From Rana temporaria (taxonomy: Eukaryota; Chordata; Amphibia; Anura; Ranidae), in the NCBI RefSeq assembly GCF_905171775.1, contig NC_053492.1:301733865-301797864 (forward strand): 64,000 nucleotides of DNA, in the 5' to 3' direction. Below the pieces are notes generated by a model. It was not told the origin of the DNA. It saw only the letters and a program-made list of their open reading frames with translations, and searched no databases. The number at the start of each line of letters is the position of its first letter. Within the stretch, counting starts at the first letter, position 1. Positions 1-11,304 of this stretch are shown here, piece after piece. The position numbers and the translations under genes are program-made.

Positions 1-1730
1 CTTGCTTTAAACTTTGCATCAGTGGTCAACTCTTTTCCCCAAGTAAACATGTACTATTTAAAATGGTATCTATCATAAAAATGTCATTACAATAAAGACA
101 GTCTTGGTTAACAAGCTCAGTATTTCTTGGTTAGCAATATGTTAAGCTGTAAGCAATGAAAATTGTTACCATTACATGACACATCACATCTTGTGCAAAG
201 TGTGGTTTGCATCTTGCCTGGCTGGAGAATAAAGCAAATGATCTGATATTTATGACTTAGTAATATAGTATGTGTCATATACTACAGCAAGCCATACGCA
301 TAACCTTTAAATTGCGATATCTTTGTGGGACATCATTTGAACTCATAGACAATGACTCATTGAAAATTGTTGAATTTAATTCAGGCATTCAACATCTAAG
401 CAAAGAGAAAAAATGGCGTGAGTGTGGGTTTAAATTGCTGTCTCAGGGTCTGAACAGTTTGTAATCTCTCGGGGAACAATGAATGCCAAATTGTGTCAAA
501 ATGTTGGGACATCATAACCCTATTGTTTGTTTGTCAACAGACTTGTTCAAACCAAAGAATTTCCAGAATTTCTACTTTTATAATGGACAGTTAAATCCCT
601 GACCCTTCATTATCCCATGTAAATCAATTTAAATTATGTGGTGTGATATGAAGCAGGCTACCCAAAGTAAAAACAGCAATGTATACAGAACTGGACCCGA
701 ATACTTGATCATAGCTGTGTGATCAGCAATTACAGACATATATGGATCTAAGGCCGGCTATAGATGGCTTAAATCGTATATGACTAGGCTGAATGTACCA
801 AGTTGATCGATCACTCAACTTGGGTAGAACCAACCTTCCGGATCTTACTTGCGATTATCTCTAACAGCTGCTATACTAGCTAGTTATAATCACTGTCTTC
901 TCCCAGTGGGGACGGCTCCTCCCTCCGTCTGAAGAATACAATGCTGCAGTTGCAGAAAATACATTTGCACCGTCAATGGCCTGCCTAACATTAGTTATAG
1001 GAGGGGTGCCTGATGTAGCCATATGGCCTTTGTTTGTCTGAAATAACAAAGATCTCATATCTATAAAAGCCCCTGACCTTTATAACGCTATACCCACACA
1101 CCTCAGATCAGACTGTATTCATGTATCTGGCAGCCAGCATTTTGTACAGTACCACCCATATGCAATTCCCTGCCAAAGTGTAATCGTGCCCATCTCCTCC
1201 TAATGCTTTGTTACAGATGATGATTATGACTGACAAGCCAGATTCTCTCTTGGCAGTGTTGTGGTAAAGCAATGTGTAGGCGCAGAACAGAACTATAACA
1301 CATGTTAAGTGCAAAGCATACAATAATGATATCAGCGATGCTTTGCTATGTGTTTATATAGAGTGTGCTGCCAAATGAGACAACCCTAACCTATTGGCTT
1401 CTGTACATCATGGGAAGGAAAAAAGATGCCAGGATGCTAGCCAAAAAAAAAACAATCCTGTAAAGATGCCACAATGGTGTGAATGTTTTTAACATGGACT
1501 GGTCCAACCTGGATAAAATCCCTGCTTGGGTACACTTCTTTCCTCACAACAGAGAGTCTGTTTACAGGTTATAATGTTATAGGCGATATCAGAATATGTC
1601 CTAAGACAAGACTGATCCCAGCGCTCAGTGGGTTTAGTAAGCTAAAAGATAGCTATATGAGTGTAAATGCAGAACAGCAGCTATTATTAAAAGGTGAGTA
1701 AATTTGCAAAAGTATGTTTCATGGAAACAC
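1..1730. other. Non-coding stretch, nothing recognised
   Basis: AT-rich sequence with only short chance open frames, none resembling a known protein. There is a short poly-A run near 1443. I see no exon, RNA gene or clear repeat boundary. Confidence 0.5.
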
Positions 1731-1733
1731 TAA

Positions 1734-2135
1734 GGCCCCGTACACACGGTTTGAACCGAAGTTCATTTTCATCGGACCAAACCGACCGTGTGTATAGGCT
1801 ATCGGTCTGTTTTCCTTTGGTCCAAAATTTTAAAACATTCTTCAAAACCGAACCGATGGACCGCTGCCCCATCGGACCAAACCGATGGTTAGTACAAAAA
1901 AGCATCGGTTCAAAACCCGCGCATGCTCAGAATCAAGTCGACGCATGCTTGGAAGCATTGAACTTTGTTTTATTCAGCACGTCGTGTGTTTGACGTCACC
2001 GCGTTCTGACCCGATCGGATTTTAGACTGACGGTGTGTACACATATCAGGCCGTATGGCCACTTCAGAGGTGAACCGATGAAAACGGTCCGTCGAACCAT
2101 TCTCATCGGTTTTGTCCGACCGTGTGTACGGGGCC
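1734..2135. mobile_element. MITE, GGCCCCGTACACACGG family, TAA target site
   Basis: Terminal inverted repeats begin GGCCCCGTACACACGG on the left and end CCGTGTGTACGGGGCC on the right. Both sides are flanked by TAA (1731-1733 and 2136-2138), the 3-bp TWA-type duplication known for PIF/Harbinger elements. The 402-bp body holds sub-terminal repeats of the type CATCGGACCAAACCGA and a core with GCATGC palindromes near 1920-1965. It has no coding capacity. Related copies with diverged ends lie at 47139, 48781, 52053 and 54703. The 53063 element shares the end sequence. Assignment to Harbinger rests on TSD length and is inference. Confidence 0.8.
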
Positions 2136-2318
2136 TAACAGCGCTATATGAATGTCAAAAATTCAACTGAACAAGGTGTTCACAATCTGCTAAAATCTGA
2201 TGTAAAGATCAAAAAGGATTCAACCCTCTAAACCAATCAAACATCAAACTATAAAGTGTAAAATAAAATAAAATTGGAATGACAGTCCCCAAGAAATCCT
2301 AATTGATTTTAAACATCA
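2136..2318. other. Short non-coding stretch
   Basis: AT-rich sequence between the MITE and the foldback repeat that follows. No gene or repeat signature seen. Confidence 0.4.
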
Positions 2319-2458
2319 TATAGTCTCTTGTTCACAACGTTTCCTTAGTGTGGAGTAGTTATAATGATCAATCCTGGTGTATCCAGACAGTCCTGTACAC
2401 CAGGATTGATCAATATAACTGCTCCACACTAAGGAAACGTTGTGAACAAGAGGTTATA
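2319..2458. repeat. Foldback repeat, 63-bp arms, 14-bp spacer
   Basis: Left arm 2319-2381 and right arm 2396-2458 are near-perfect reverse complements, with only a few mismatches (around 2323-2324 and in the AGTTATA segment). The spacer is 14 bp. It is probably a small foldback transposon or hairpin MITE. I found no clear target duplication. Confidence 0.75.
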
Positions 2459-4564
2459 ATGTTATTAAAAATTACCTCTTGATTTCAGTAATTTCTGTAG
2501 TTTTCTAAAAATGTAAAAAAAAAAATGCATATATTGTTTTCTTACAGCAAGCCAGCTTCACTACATACATTGTCTTTGTACAGAGTACCCTTAGAAACCC
2601 AATCTCTACCACTCAAGGATTGGTCTTTAGTTCAGTGGTTTTACTCACTTCAGTACTTGCTCCCACGATGCTCCCCCTCTCTCCCACACTGCTGCTTAAG
2701 CCACTTTGTTGAAATTTTATTTTATATGCTGGGGGGGATCACTGTGCCTGACAGGGGAAACGTGAGTGTGGAGAGCAGTGCCACCACAGGTGCTTGGAGG
2801 GATTAGATATCAATATCCTCCCCATATCTATGCCCCAGGTCCTGCTGCTGGCAGAATCCTGACATTCTTGCTGCCATCAATTTAAAATGGCCTGTTTTTT
2901 ATGCCATTTGGCAGAAGTATACATGCCAGCTTTGGCACACATGCTACATGTTGCCAACCCCTGTTCTAAGGTCTTTCCTCTTCAAATGGGATGTAGGCTC
3001 TGCAGCTTTTCACAGTGCAACACTAACTCCCTAAGATGAATATCATGAAGGTAGGCCCTACCATTTAGAGATCTGTATCAGAAAGGACAAGCAACATTTT
3101 TTTTTTTTTTTTTAAGAAAAGAGAATGGTATGGGTCTGAATAATATTTTGATCATTCTGAGTGATGTGTTATGGTAATACATGTTAAAATTACATGTGCA
3201 TTATTCACTGTCATTTGTTGTGTGCAGTAGCAGCCAATGCAAAGTGCACCCCAAGACTCATGGTTGCAGTGTGTGTTGTTTAAGAAAAAACTAGGCGTCT
3301 GATTTTTCATGCCCTAAGGTGTGCTGCCAGCCTATTAAAAACTAATAGGCCGCCTTTAAAGCAAATACATGTACGAAATAATAAGCTAAAGCCCCTCTTT
3401 AAACAAAACTGACTTTAGGTTAAATGATGTATTCCACAACAATGCAAAAGCAAAAATACAGCAAATGACTATTTTGGCTTATTGCTGAACGTTTATTAAG
3501 GTTGTTCTGGCTCATGTCTTACAGCCTAGCAAGGAAATTAATGGCTAGCTGTTGTTTATAAAACCATTTCCTTCACTGTGTTGAATATCGCACTACGTAC
3601 CTTCAGTATCAGCATCATTATTCCTATTTCCATTTAGGTCACAGAAGGAGTTGAGAAATCTTCCACTAACTTTCTATTCTGGGGAAATGCTGATGCAAAA
3701 CACTTTTTCACAATGTGTTTTAAAAATACACTTGGATGACACTTTTAAATAGTTGCCTAACTTTGTACATTCTGTCACCATTGTATATGTAATTAAGAGC
3801 AGTATGGTTCTCTTTTAATATTATTATTATTATTATTTCTATTTTTTATTTATTTTTGCTGGATAATGATACCTTTTTTGACAGCCATTTAACTGTAAAT
3901 GAAATACGATAAAATGGTAAAATGACCTAAAATGAACCTGTCAGTTTGATCAATGTTAATGAACAACTATACTTTCAAAGTACAGGCACCTTTTGATATT
4001 TGCAAATACAGGGTATAGTAGTTAATTCAGTTTAAACAATATTGGTTTAAAGTACAACCACACTTCTGCAAGTCTAACTTTTTTTTTTTTTTAAATATGC
4101 CAGTGTCGGAAGGTGTTGATGCCTAGAGAGTGTTTTGACATCACCCTATATTTCATGTTTTTGGCCTCTAGGTCTGAGCAGCAATCATGAAAGTGTGTGT
4201 GTGTGGGGGGTGGGGTGGGTTTGGGGGTGCGTATTCTCCCATACCTTAAAATAGCAGAGATTTTATGCTGGCAGCAACAACGGAAGAAACATTGGCAAAC
4301 CACAGAAAAGGTGGGTATTTTGGTGATAGGGTTGTTAGAGGGGAGAGGGGCTTTACACACACTACTATTTGCCCTTAAAGGAAAGGTAAAGGTCTTTCTT
4401 TAGAACTCTATCCACACAAACATTGTCATATTTGTATTGCTGCATCTCCTATAAGAAGTGTAAAGAAAAAAATAGTATGTGGGAGGAACACTGCATCTAA
4501 CGAATAATAGCTAATTTGGCTTGATACTAAGAGATCATCAACCCAATAGATTATATCGAAGAGA
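2459..4564. other. Non-coding stretch with simple repeats
   Basis: AT-rich sequence with a poly-T run near 3096-3113, an (ATT)n stretch near 3820-3836 and poly-T near 4080-4092. The GTGTGTG/GGGGTGGGG patch around 4193-4230 makes chance open frames on both strands. No recognised gene. Confidence 0.5.
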
Positions 4565-4893
4565 AAAAAAAGAGCAAGAAATTGTGGGTGTTCAAGGATG
4601 ACCTCTCAGTATATCTCTTTAAATAAATAACATACTGTATATAATGTAATTTTTTTTTTCATATCATTATTACAAAATATTAAAATTTGTACAAGCAAAG
4701 GATAAAACCAATATGTCAATGATCAGAGAAATTGAAGTCCTTCACATTGATTGTTGATTGTACAATTTTTAGTATTTTGTAATAAAGATATGATTATTTT
4801 TTTTACATTATATATGTTATTTGCTTAAAGATATACAGTATACTGAGAGGTCACCCTTGAACACCCACAATGTCTTGCCCTTTTTTTCTTGGA
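4565..4893. repeat. Long foldback repeat, about 130-bp arms
   Basis: The left arm (about 4565-4693) contains CAAGAAATTGTGGGTGTTCA and reads on through CCTCTCAGTATA and ACATACTGTATATAATGTAA to TTATTACAAAATA. Its reverse complement returns at about 4762-4893 with scattered mismatches, around a spacer of roughly 68 bp. No ORF. Typical of a decayed foldback or MITE; superfamily not assignable. Confidence 0.75.
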
Positions 4894-5127
4894 TATCTCC
4901 TATAAGATGATTTCACTTGGCTCCCTGGCCCAGATATGTGAATAGGATTAATACATCAAAGAAAGAGCCAGGCTATAAACAATATTGAACTATAAAATAA
5001 AATTGCATTTATCAGCAGCATCAAACAATTGTTATATAAATATGCTGTGGTGCCAACATGCTATATGATCAATTATAGGACATAGGATCAAGAGCTAATA
5101 CACCAATAACATTGATATAGTGATCTT

Positions 5128-5890
5128 GACCCAGATTCACAAAGCACTTACGCCGAAATATATAAAGTTACACCGACGTAAGTGCAAATGTGCGCTGTCG
5201 TATCTGTGCGCTAGACCCACAAACTAAGATGCGCCTAAAAACAGGCTTCACCCCGCCGACGTAACTTGCCTACGCCGGCGTAGGGTGGGCGCACATTTAG
5301 GCTGGACGCATGATGGCGCTCCCATTGATCAGCCATTCAAATATGCAAATGAGGAAAATACGGCGATTCACAAACTTGCGTGCGCCCGACGCAGGCTACG
5401 CGAGGTGCGAGTAAGTTGTACGTCCGGCGTAAAGTTATTCCCCATAAAGGAGGTGCAACCCAGCAGCAGACATGCAAAGGTCTGCACCAGGGAACACAAG
5501 CCGGCGTATTTTACGTTGGACGTGTGTCTGGCTGGGCGTAGGTTACGTTCACGCCGTACGCAGTGATCCGGCGTAGTTTAGGCAGTTGTTCCGATGTGGT
5601 TGTGAGCAGGCGCAGGGGGATGTGTCCACGTCACGGCGCATGCGCAGTTCGTGATACGTATCTGTCTGGCACTCAGCCCATCATTTGCATGGGGTCACGC
5701 CTTATTTGCATGGGTCATGCCCACTTCCACCTACGCCGGCGTACGCCTTCAAAACCCACGCCACGCTGGTGCAGCATTGGGAGTACTGGCTTGCTGAATT
5801 TAATGCTTGCCTCTCTGCGCTGCGTTGGCGTAACGTACATTGGTTATTCTACGGCGGCGTAATGTGCGCCATGCTCTGTGAATCTGGGCC
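5128..5890. mobile_element. MITE, CCCAGATTCAC ends (Harbinger-type)
   Basis: The left end reads GACCCAGATTCACAAAGCA and the right end CTGTGAATCTGGGCC, giving imperfect TIRs of about 15 bp. The 763-bp interior is much richer in GC and CpG than its surroundings and carries repeated ACGCCGGCGTA palindromes and GCATGCGCA. The open frames at 5285-5862 come from this composition and resemble no protein. Ends match the copies at 18727 and 32539 and resemble those of the transposase-bearing element at 39632. Flanking bases give no clean target duplication. Confidence 0.75.
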
Positions 5891-6021
5891 ATAGTTCTCA
5901 GATTCAAAAATTCATAAAAGTTCATATAAGTTTAATTAACTCCTCTTCATAAATGTTCAAACAAGAGTATTTGAGCATCCAAACACCAAAAGGTCTCCAA
6001 AGTGTGATACCACCACCTTAA

Positions 6022-6777
6022 AGGGGAGGTTCCGCCGAAATTCATTTTTTTTTAAAAAATCCTTTCTCCCGCTTTGTACATATTCAATAATGTACTCACC
6101 CGTCCCAGGAATCTAGGCGCCAACATTCTGAATTCCACCAAAAGAATACAACACAACACAAAAGTATATAACACAGAGATGGACGTTTCCATCTTAGCTC
6201 CGGGCAGTCTGAAGCCCAACGTGAGTGTCTTCTGGGATGCGGCGAATGCTGTAGTCCCAGCATTCACCGCTCTATCCCACGCATGCGCAGTGTTGACGGC
6301 GAGCCGCGCCGTCAACACTGCACAGTTACTGTGACAACGGCGCAGCATCCTGAAAAGGACTCCCCCGCCCCCTTCACAGTAAACACAAGAGCGTTCTTTT
6401 GTATACCGCCGGTATACAGGTGAGTAATGGCGTTTTCAACAGGTTACCAGAAGTTAAAATGGCGCTATTGTATCCGCCCTCGTCACATGACTGGCTGCAA
6501 GAGTCATGTGACTTGCGGAAATAGCGCGATATTACAAGACCTGCTGTAGAGATTTCCTTACCTGAAAACGTGACGCTGCATTCCCAAGAAGCATAGCGGC
6601 TATGCAAGAACAAATCGACATGCCCAGCCCCGCCGAGACAGACCAGGAAGTGCCTGCTTCACAGCGCCTAAAGAAAGGTACAGAAACGTTTTCAAAAATT
6701 TTGGATGACGAACGTTTTTTAGGTTGAATGTGCCCTTGTGTTTAACATGAAGTTGTTAGATAGGGTGAACTTCCACT
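6022..6777. mobile_element. MITE with TTAA target duplication (piggyBac-like)
   Basis: TTAA stands on both sides (6018-6021 and 6778-6781). The ends are AGGGGAGGTTC on the left and GAACTTCCACT on the right, an 11-bp inverted repeat with two mismatches. The interior (6052-6348) contains a GC-rich portion and no transposase. The TTAA target is characteristic of piggyBac transposons; assignment is inference from that. Chance open frames in both directions overlap it. Confidence 0.7.
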
Positions 6778-6781
6778 TTAA

Positions 6782-7456
6782 TATAGATGCAAACTGGACC
6801 CTATAACTAAAGAGAGGCCAGATGAGCATATGGCCAAACAACCTGACTACGGTGATCACAGTACTATTCCACCAGGTCCACTCGGGGTTGAGGGTATGGG
6901 CTGTACTTTTTATCGCAATGGTGCCCCAATAAGACCCCAATCAACATAAGGAAAGAAGCTCCACATAGTGCAAAACCATGCTGGTTGTTTATTATAAAAA
7001 ATTAGCTGCACTTACATATCAGAAGAACATAACTCACAATTTTAAAAGTAGCCAGTCGGCTAAAAGCACAGAAGTGTTCTGCACTGCCTGAAACATGCGA
7101 TGACGTCTGCGTAGTGCTCCGCCCCTGTGAATAGAATTCTCACCAAAGTTTGGGAAATCCTGCCTTTGACAGTCGTCACCACTTGGGAGGGCTATTCCAT
7201 CTATTTCTCTTCGAGTGACTGCCTAAACCTTTTGGATATCCCCTTTCATTCTGTCCTGATGACCAGGGTCACCATGAAGGTTTTGATCTCCACAATAGGG
7301 CCAAATAAATCTTGTTAAAGCATAACAATGGATCTAATCCTTCTCCGCTATATCTTAAAGCCTTCCTGCTTCACAGCTGGTTTGCACAAGCCACTCTTTG
7401 TGAATGGTCCTGCAGTGTTCTGGGACCTGTGTGTGTCCCAGAAGGCTGCGGAGTGG
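6782..7456. other. Non-coding stretch before LTR element A
   Basis: No gene recognised. The sequence resumes after LTR element A at 12107, showing that A inserted between GTGG-AGGAG and GATGGG. A fragment of a TTAA-type repeat end (GAAGTTCCACTTTAA, 12228-12242) lies on the far side. Confidence 0.45.
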
Positions 7457-7461
7457 AGGAG

Positions 7462-8578
7462 TGTAACGGTCAGGGGTTAACGCCGTTTACGATATTCCAT
7501 TCCACCAACCCACAACAGCTTATCGACACTCCACAATCCAGCAGACGAACCCCAATAACGAGACACCGCTCTGTTTGAGGTTCAAACGAATAGACTTTAA
7601 TGGGAAACTCAGGCTTCTTATATACAGTTAGAAACCCCAATGAACAATGACTGAACTCCACCCACAACATATAAGTGGATATGTAGAGCAAAACACTAAT
7701 TAGAAACAAAGAACCATCAGCAACCGAATCCCTCTATAAGTAAGGTTTAGAGGTGTTTCCTATAACAGGATATGGTTGAGGGATTTTAAATGATGCTTGA
7801 TGGGTAAATGTAGTCAGTAAATTGGTATGTAAGTAAGAGCCTAGTCAAACCTCAATCATTTGAGCCATATGGCTCAAATGATTGAGGTTTGACTAGGCTC
7901 TTACTTACATACCAATTTACTGACTACATTTACCCATCAAGCATCATTTAAAATCCCTCAACCATATCCTGTTATAGGAAACACCTCTCCACCCACAACA
8001 TGATACAATGAGCCCCAATACACATCTTTTAGTCAGACTTTCTGGCACCAGGTCTGACATAATTAACATGAGCTAATTACTACAGCTGACAAGTCAGACA
8101 TCATGACTCCGGCTTCTCTCACCTGCTATACAATACACATTCCTTTAGTAGACATAAGTCAGACATCTGACCTTTAGACTGTGCTAACTCGCAATACACA
8201 TCTATCATCAATAGAAATGCACACAATACAGTGTCAATTGGCATAACACAATGAAAGGTCTTTAGAAGCCAGACTAAGGTTAGTTTACTTGACAGTAGCA
8301 GACTTAATTAACCCCTTAACAGTCTGTGTTCCCACATGAATGAGTCACTCTTCTATTGACCTGTTGGGTTCAGAATCAACAACCTGTAATTAGTTCTTCC
8401 AGACATTCTTGAATAGATTGCTGCCCCATCTCATGTAGTCCAAGATATCATTTCTCAGTCATCCTATGCCCCTAGTGGACATAGGATGACTTTAGACACA
8501 AGAGTCACCGGTGAAGCTGAAACAGGAGTACCCCACACCCTGCAAGAGCCTCTGGGTCCCACGGGCCCTCCCGTTACA
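7462..8578 (-). repeat. 3' LTR of element A (1117 bp, with palindrome)
   Basis: On the minus strand it runs from TGTAACGGGAGGGCCC to CCTGACCGTTACA. A TATATAAG box lies near 7617-7624, the same core promoter motif as in element B. It is about 320 bp longer than the other LTR because it retains the segment between two copies of CCACCCACAACAT, including the 240-bp palindrome at 7749-7988. A small hairpin CATCCTATG/CATAGGATG sits at about 8459-8487. Confidence 0.85.
7749..7988. repeat. Perfect 240-bp palindrome with no spacer
   Basis: Two 120-bp arms meet at CCAT|ATGG (centre 7868/7869). By eye, every base of 7749-7868 is complemented by 7869-7988. Pairing stops at 7748/7989. It lies in only one LTR of element A. 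The paired LTR lacks it and carries a single CCACCCACAACAT, whereas this LTR has that 13-mer on both sides of the segment. See findings. Confidence 0.95.
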
Positions 8579-8644
8579 TGTCTCCCCTTTCGACAGGAGA
8601 CTAACACAGGAGCAGACCCCAGACGGGTTGACTCCGAAGTTAGT

Positions 8645-9708
8645 CTATAGTTCCATTCCTCCAATGCTGGTATCCATACAGTACCCCAAATAAATTGCTC
8701 CAAACAGAGCATTACTCACCCAGCCAACCTCTGTCTCTCTCAGAGAACATGCCTGCTGCTGGGGAGAGGCCTGGACTGGCCCTTCTCCCTGGGATCCTTT
8801 CAGCCGCTGGAGAGAAGACAGGATGACTGGGCTCAGTTCATCATGCTGTTGGGGATCTGGGCCAACTGCCCCCCATCCCTGGGGTATACAAGTGGAGACT
8901 GAAGTCCCATCCACTACCACAGGAACTCCCTCTCCTGCTAGTTGAGAGCAGAGGCCTGTGGCACTCTGCTCTGTTGCCAGCTTTTCTGCTGGGGATTCCA
9001 CACCATCTGCTCTGGTTAACTGTTGGGGAGGGAAAATGGCTGCTTCTCCTCCCTGCATCTCTGAAATCCACTGGTAATGAGGAACCATCACCTTCTCACC
9101 TCGGGCCTCCAAAACTGCAATGGGTGTAGAGCAGGGGTCTGCCGTACTCTGTCCTGCTGTCAGTACTTGAGCAGGCGATGCATAATCCATAACATCCTCT
9201 GAACAGTCCATTAAATCCATACATTCGGTAATCTGTGGCTGGGGAGATGAGCCAACTGCCCTAGCCCCCTGGAACTCCACATCATCTGCTTCAGTTTTAG
9301 GGATGGCAATCTTCCAATCTTCCACTGCCGATTCATCAGCCAGGATTTCAGAGCTGTCATCTGAAATTTCCTCATAGTCCCAGGCAAAGGGAGCTCCACC
9401 CTGCTGCTGAGCAGAGTCTAGCAGCTGTCTGTAGGCGATCTCCAGCTCCCATTCTGAACGGCCAGAAACTCCAAATCTTCCTGTGCGCAGTGCCCTTCCG
9501 AGACATTCAATTTTTGCTCTCTGTGCTCCATTATTTCCTCCAAGCGCCACTCCCGATCACTCCCAAGGTCAGGATCACTGGACATCCTCCAATACAACAA
9601 TCCCAGGCCATCATAGTCATAGCCTTCCGTGGGGCTGTCATCCACTGACCACGGGCACTCTTGGGCTACATACCACCGGAGGGCTCTGTATCTCTCGTCC
9701 AACTGCAT
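8645..9708 (-). pseudogene. Acidic element-A protein of unknown function, frameshifted
   Basis: An open region runs on the minus strand from about 9708 (methionine, then QLDERYRALRWY) to a stop at 8645, only 66 bp from the 3' LTR. It needs one frameshift near 9420-9550 to join its two frames of about 96 and 301 codons. The protein is acidic and rich in Asp, Glu, Ser and Gln, with stretches such as DYEEISDDSSEI and MDLMDCSEDVMD. I see no zinc knuckle, protease DSG, polymerase YxDD or integrase motif. It could be the C-terminal half of a Gag-like protein, because the N-terminal Gag module lies upstream in the same direction across the solo-LTR insert. I do not recognise the family. Composition suggests selection for coding in the ancestor rather than a chance frame. 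Confidence 0.5.
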
Positions 9709-9802
9709 CTCTGTTCAGATCAGCCTGCTTAACTCGGCTGTCCACTCCTGCTTTGGTTGTTCCCCCAACAACGGCATTCATACGTCATACTGCGGCCAGT
9801 AC

Positions 9803-10704
9803 TGTCAGGGCTCCATTCCCGGCTCCATTGAGCTCCCGCGCATGCGCGGTACGGCAGCGCGCCGTGTGCGTGGAAGCGCGCACGTGCAGGTATGCGGCAA
9901 CCCTGGGGCCAATCAGAGGCCGGACACTCCTATTTAAACCAGCAGCCTTCCCTGAACAGGTTGCTGGTTTGTCTTCAGCTCCTATGTGTTTACCTGTTGC
10001 CGTACCTGCCTGTTTTGACCCGGAATTCCTGACGACTCTCCTCTCACCTGGAACCTCTGACCCTTTGGCTAATGTTACCTGGATTGCTGTTGTCTCCTGC
10101 CCCTTGACCTTGGCTTGCTCTCATGGACTCCCTCTGAACTCTCCTGCCCTTGACCCTCGGCCTGTGACTCGGATTTGCCTTCATCTCCTGTGGACCCTAC
10201 CAGACTTACCTACCAGTTCCTGCCTGACCAACGCTTGTCTCCAGTCTTCTGGACCTGCCCTGCTTCTGTCAGCTTTACCCTGTGAGAGAACCTTGTAACC
10301 TGAATACCCTGACCTGTTTGACCCGGATTGGACCTTGACTATTCTCTGCCGTCTCCTACACTTGACCCCTGCCTGCTTATCGGATTTGCTGTTGTCTCCT
10401 GCCCCTTGACCTTGGCTTGCTCTCACGTACTTCCTCTGATCTCTCCAACTCCTGACCCACGGCCTGTGACCCTGATTTGCCTTGTTTCCTGTTGGTCCCT
10501 TCTGGACTTACCTGCTTGTTCCTGCCTGATCAACGACTGTCTCCAGTCCTCTGCACCTGCCCTGTTTTCGTCAGCTGCACCAAGTCTGCCTACCAGTTCC
10601 CGGCATCGGTGCCTCCTTGTGCCGTCCCTCCTCTGTTCTAACTCCAGGGAGTGGTCTGCACAGGGTCGCAAAGGTGAGCCGCCCTCAGCATCTCGGCCTC
10701 GGTG
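9803..10704 (+). mobile_element. Solo-LTR-like insertion inside element A
   Basis: It begins TGTCAGGGCTCC and is bounded by AGTAC on both sides (9798-9802 and 10705-10709), a 5-bp target duplication. It contains a TATTTAAA box near 9931-9938 followed by CCTGxCC-rich sequence like the LTRs of the gypsy element at 22235. Two blocks (about 10025-10220 and 10320-10520) repeat the same CTTGACCTTGGCTTGCTCTC-type text, an internal duplication. The right end is CTCGGTG, not the usual CA, so the boundary is less certain. The long open frames on both strands here follow from this composition and are not genes. Confidence 0.6.
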
Positions 10705-10709
10705 AGTAC

Positions 10710-11139
10710 TTACCTTTAATGGTCCTGAGAAGTACCTTACATGAATGGAGGGGAGGACCTTTCCCTGGTGTTGCTGCTCAAGATCTAGCGCTTCCTTCCA
10801 GAGTTGGCAATGGATCAATTCAGACCATCCCAGCATTGCCTCCTCTGATACTGGTCCTCTATGCTGTATCCACATCTCTTGTAACCTCCTTCTGAATTCC
10901 TCTTCCATGGCGAATGGTATCTGTACCTCTCCTCTCTCTTCCATTGGTGCTGCTGTGACTTCTGCTGCTGCAGCACCTCTTTGATGTAGCCAAGTTGCAT
11001 CCACAGCAGCTATAACTAGGTCTATGATTTCTGCTGAAGGGTTAGGACCATACTGTGCCAGTCTTAGTTTAACAGCCCAATCAAAACTTGCCTCCTCAGG
11101 TGTCCTGTCTGTTATGCTGGGCCTTTCAGCTCTATCCAT
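10710..11139 (-). pseudogene. Gag-like N-terminal module of element A
   Basis: Starting at the ATG at 11137-11139, the frame reads MDRAERPSITDRTPEEASFD and continues with WAVKLRLAQYGPNP and an EVTAAP segment. The first roughly 70 residues closely match the start of the Gag of element B at 34273. After EVTAAP the two proteins differ completely: here the sequence continues EEEFRRRLQEMWIQHRG and ELIHCQLWKEALDLEQQHQ, likely helical. The frame is cut by the solo-LTR insertion at 10704. At the cut the sense strand reads AAAG|GTAAGT, which also looks like a splice donor. An upstream helical segment (YEWLKLSSLKDLLENR, about 11175-11230) may belong to the same protein. Role inferred: capsid-type structural protein of the element. 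Confidence 0.6.
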
Positions 11140-11304
11140 CTAAAAGTTCTGCGATAATGTCCCTTTTCTTACGGTTGTTGGCCGGTTCTCCAGTAAGTCC
11201 TTGAGGGAAGAGAGCTTCAGCCATTCATACTGTGTCTCCATTGTCCTGTGTCCTCTTGTAGCTGTTCTTCTGGCGATGGAATCATCCCACTGCTTGCCAA
11301 CAAT

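Noticed and set aside
9483..10298. 271-residue plus-strand open frame
   Set aside because: Lies across the solo-LTR-like insert and the antisense of element A. Composition is LTR-derived (CPLTLACSH repeats) with no protein similarity.
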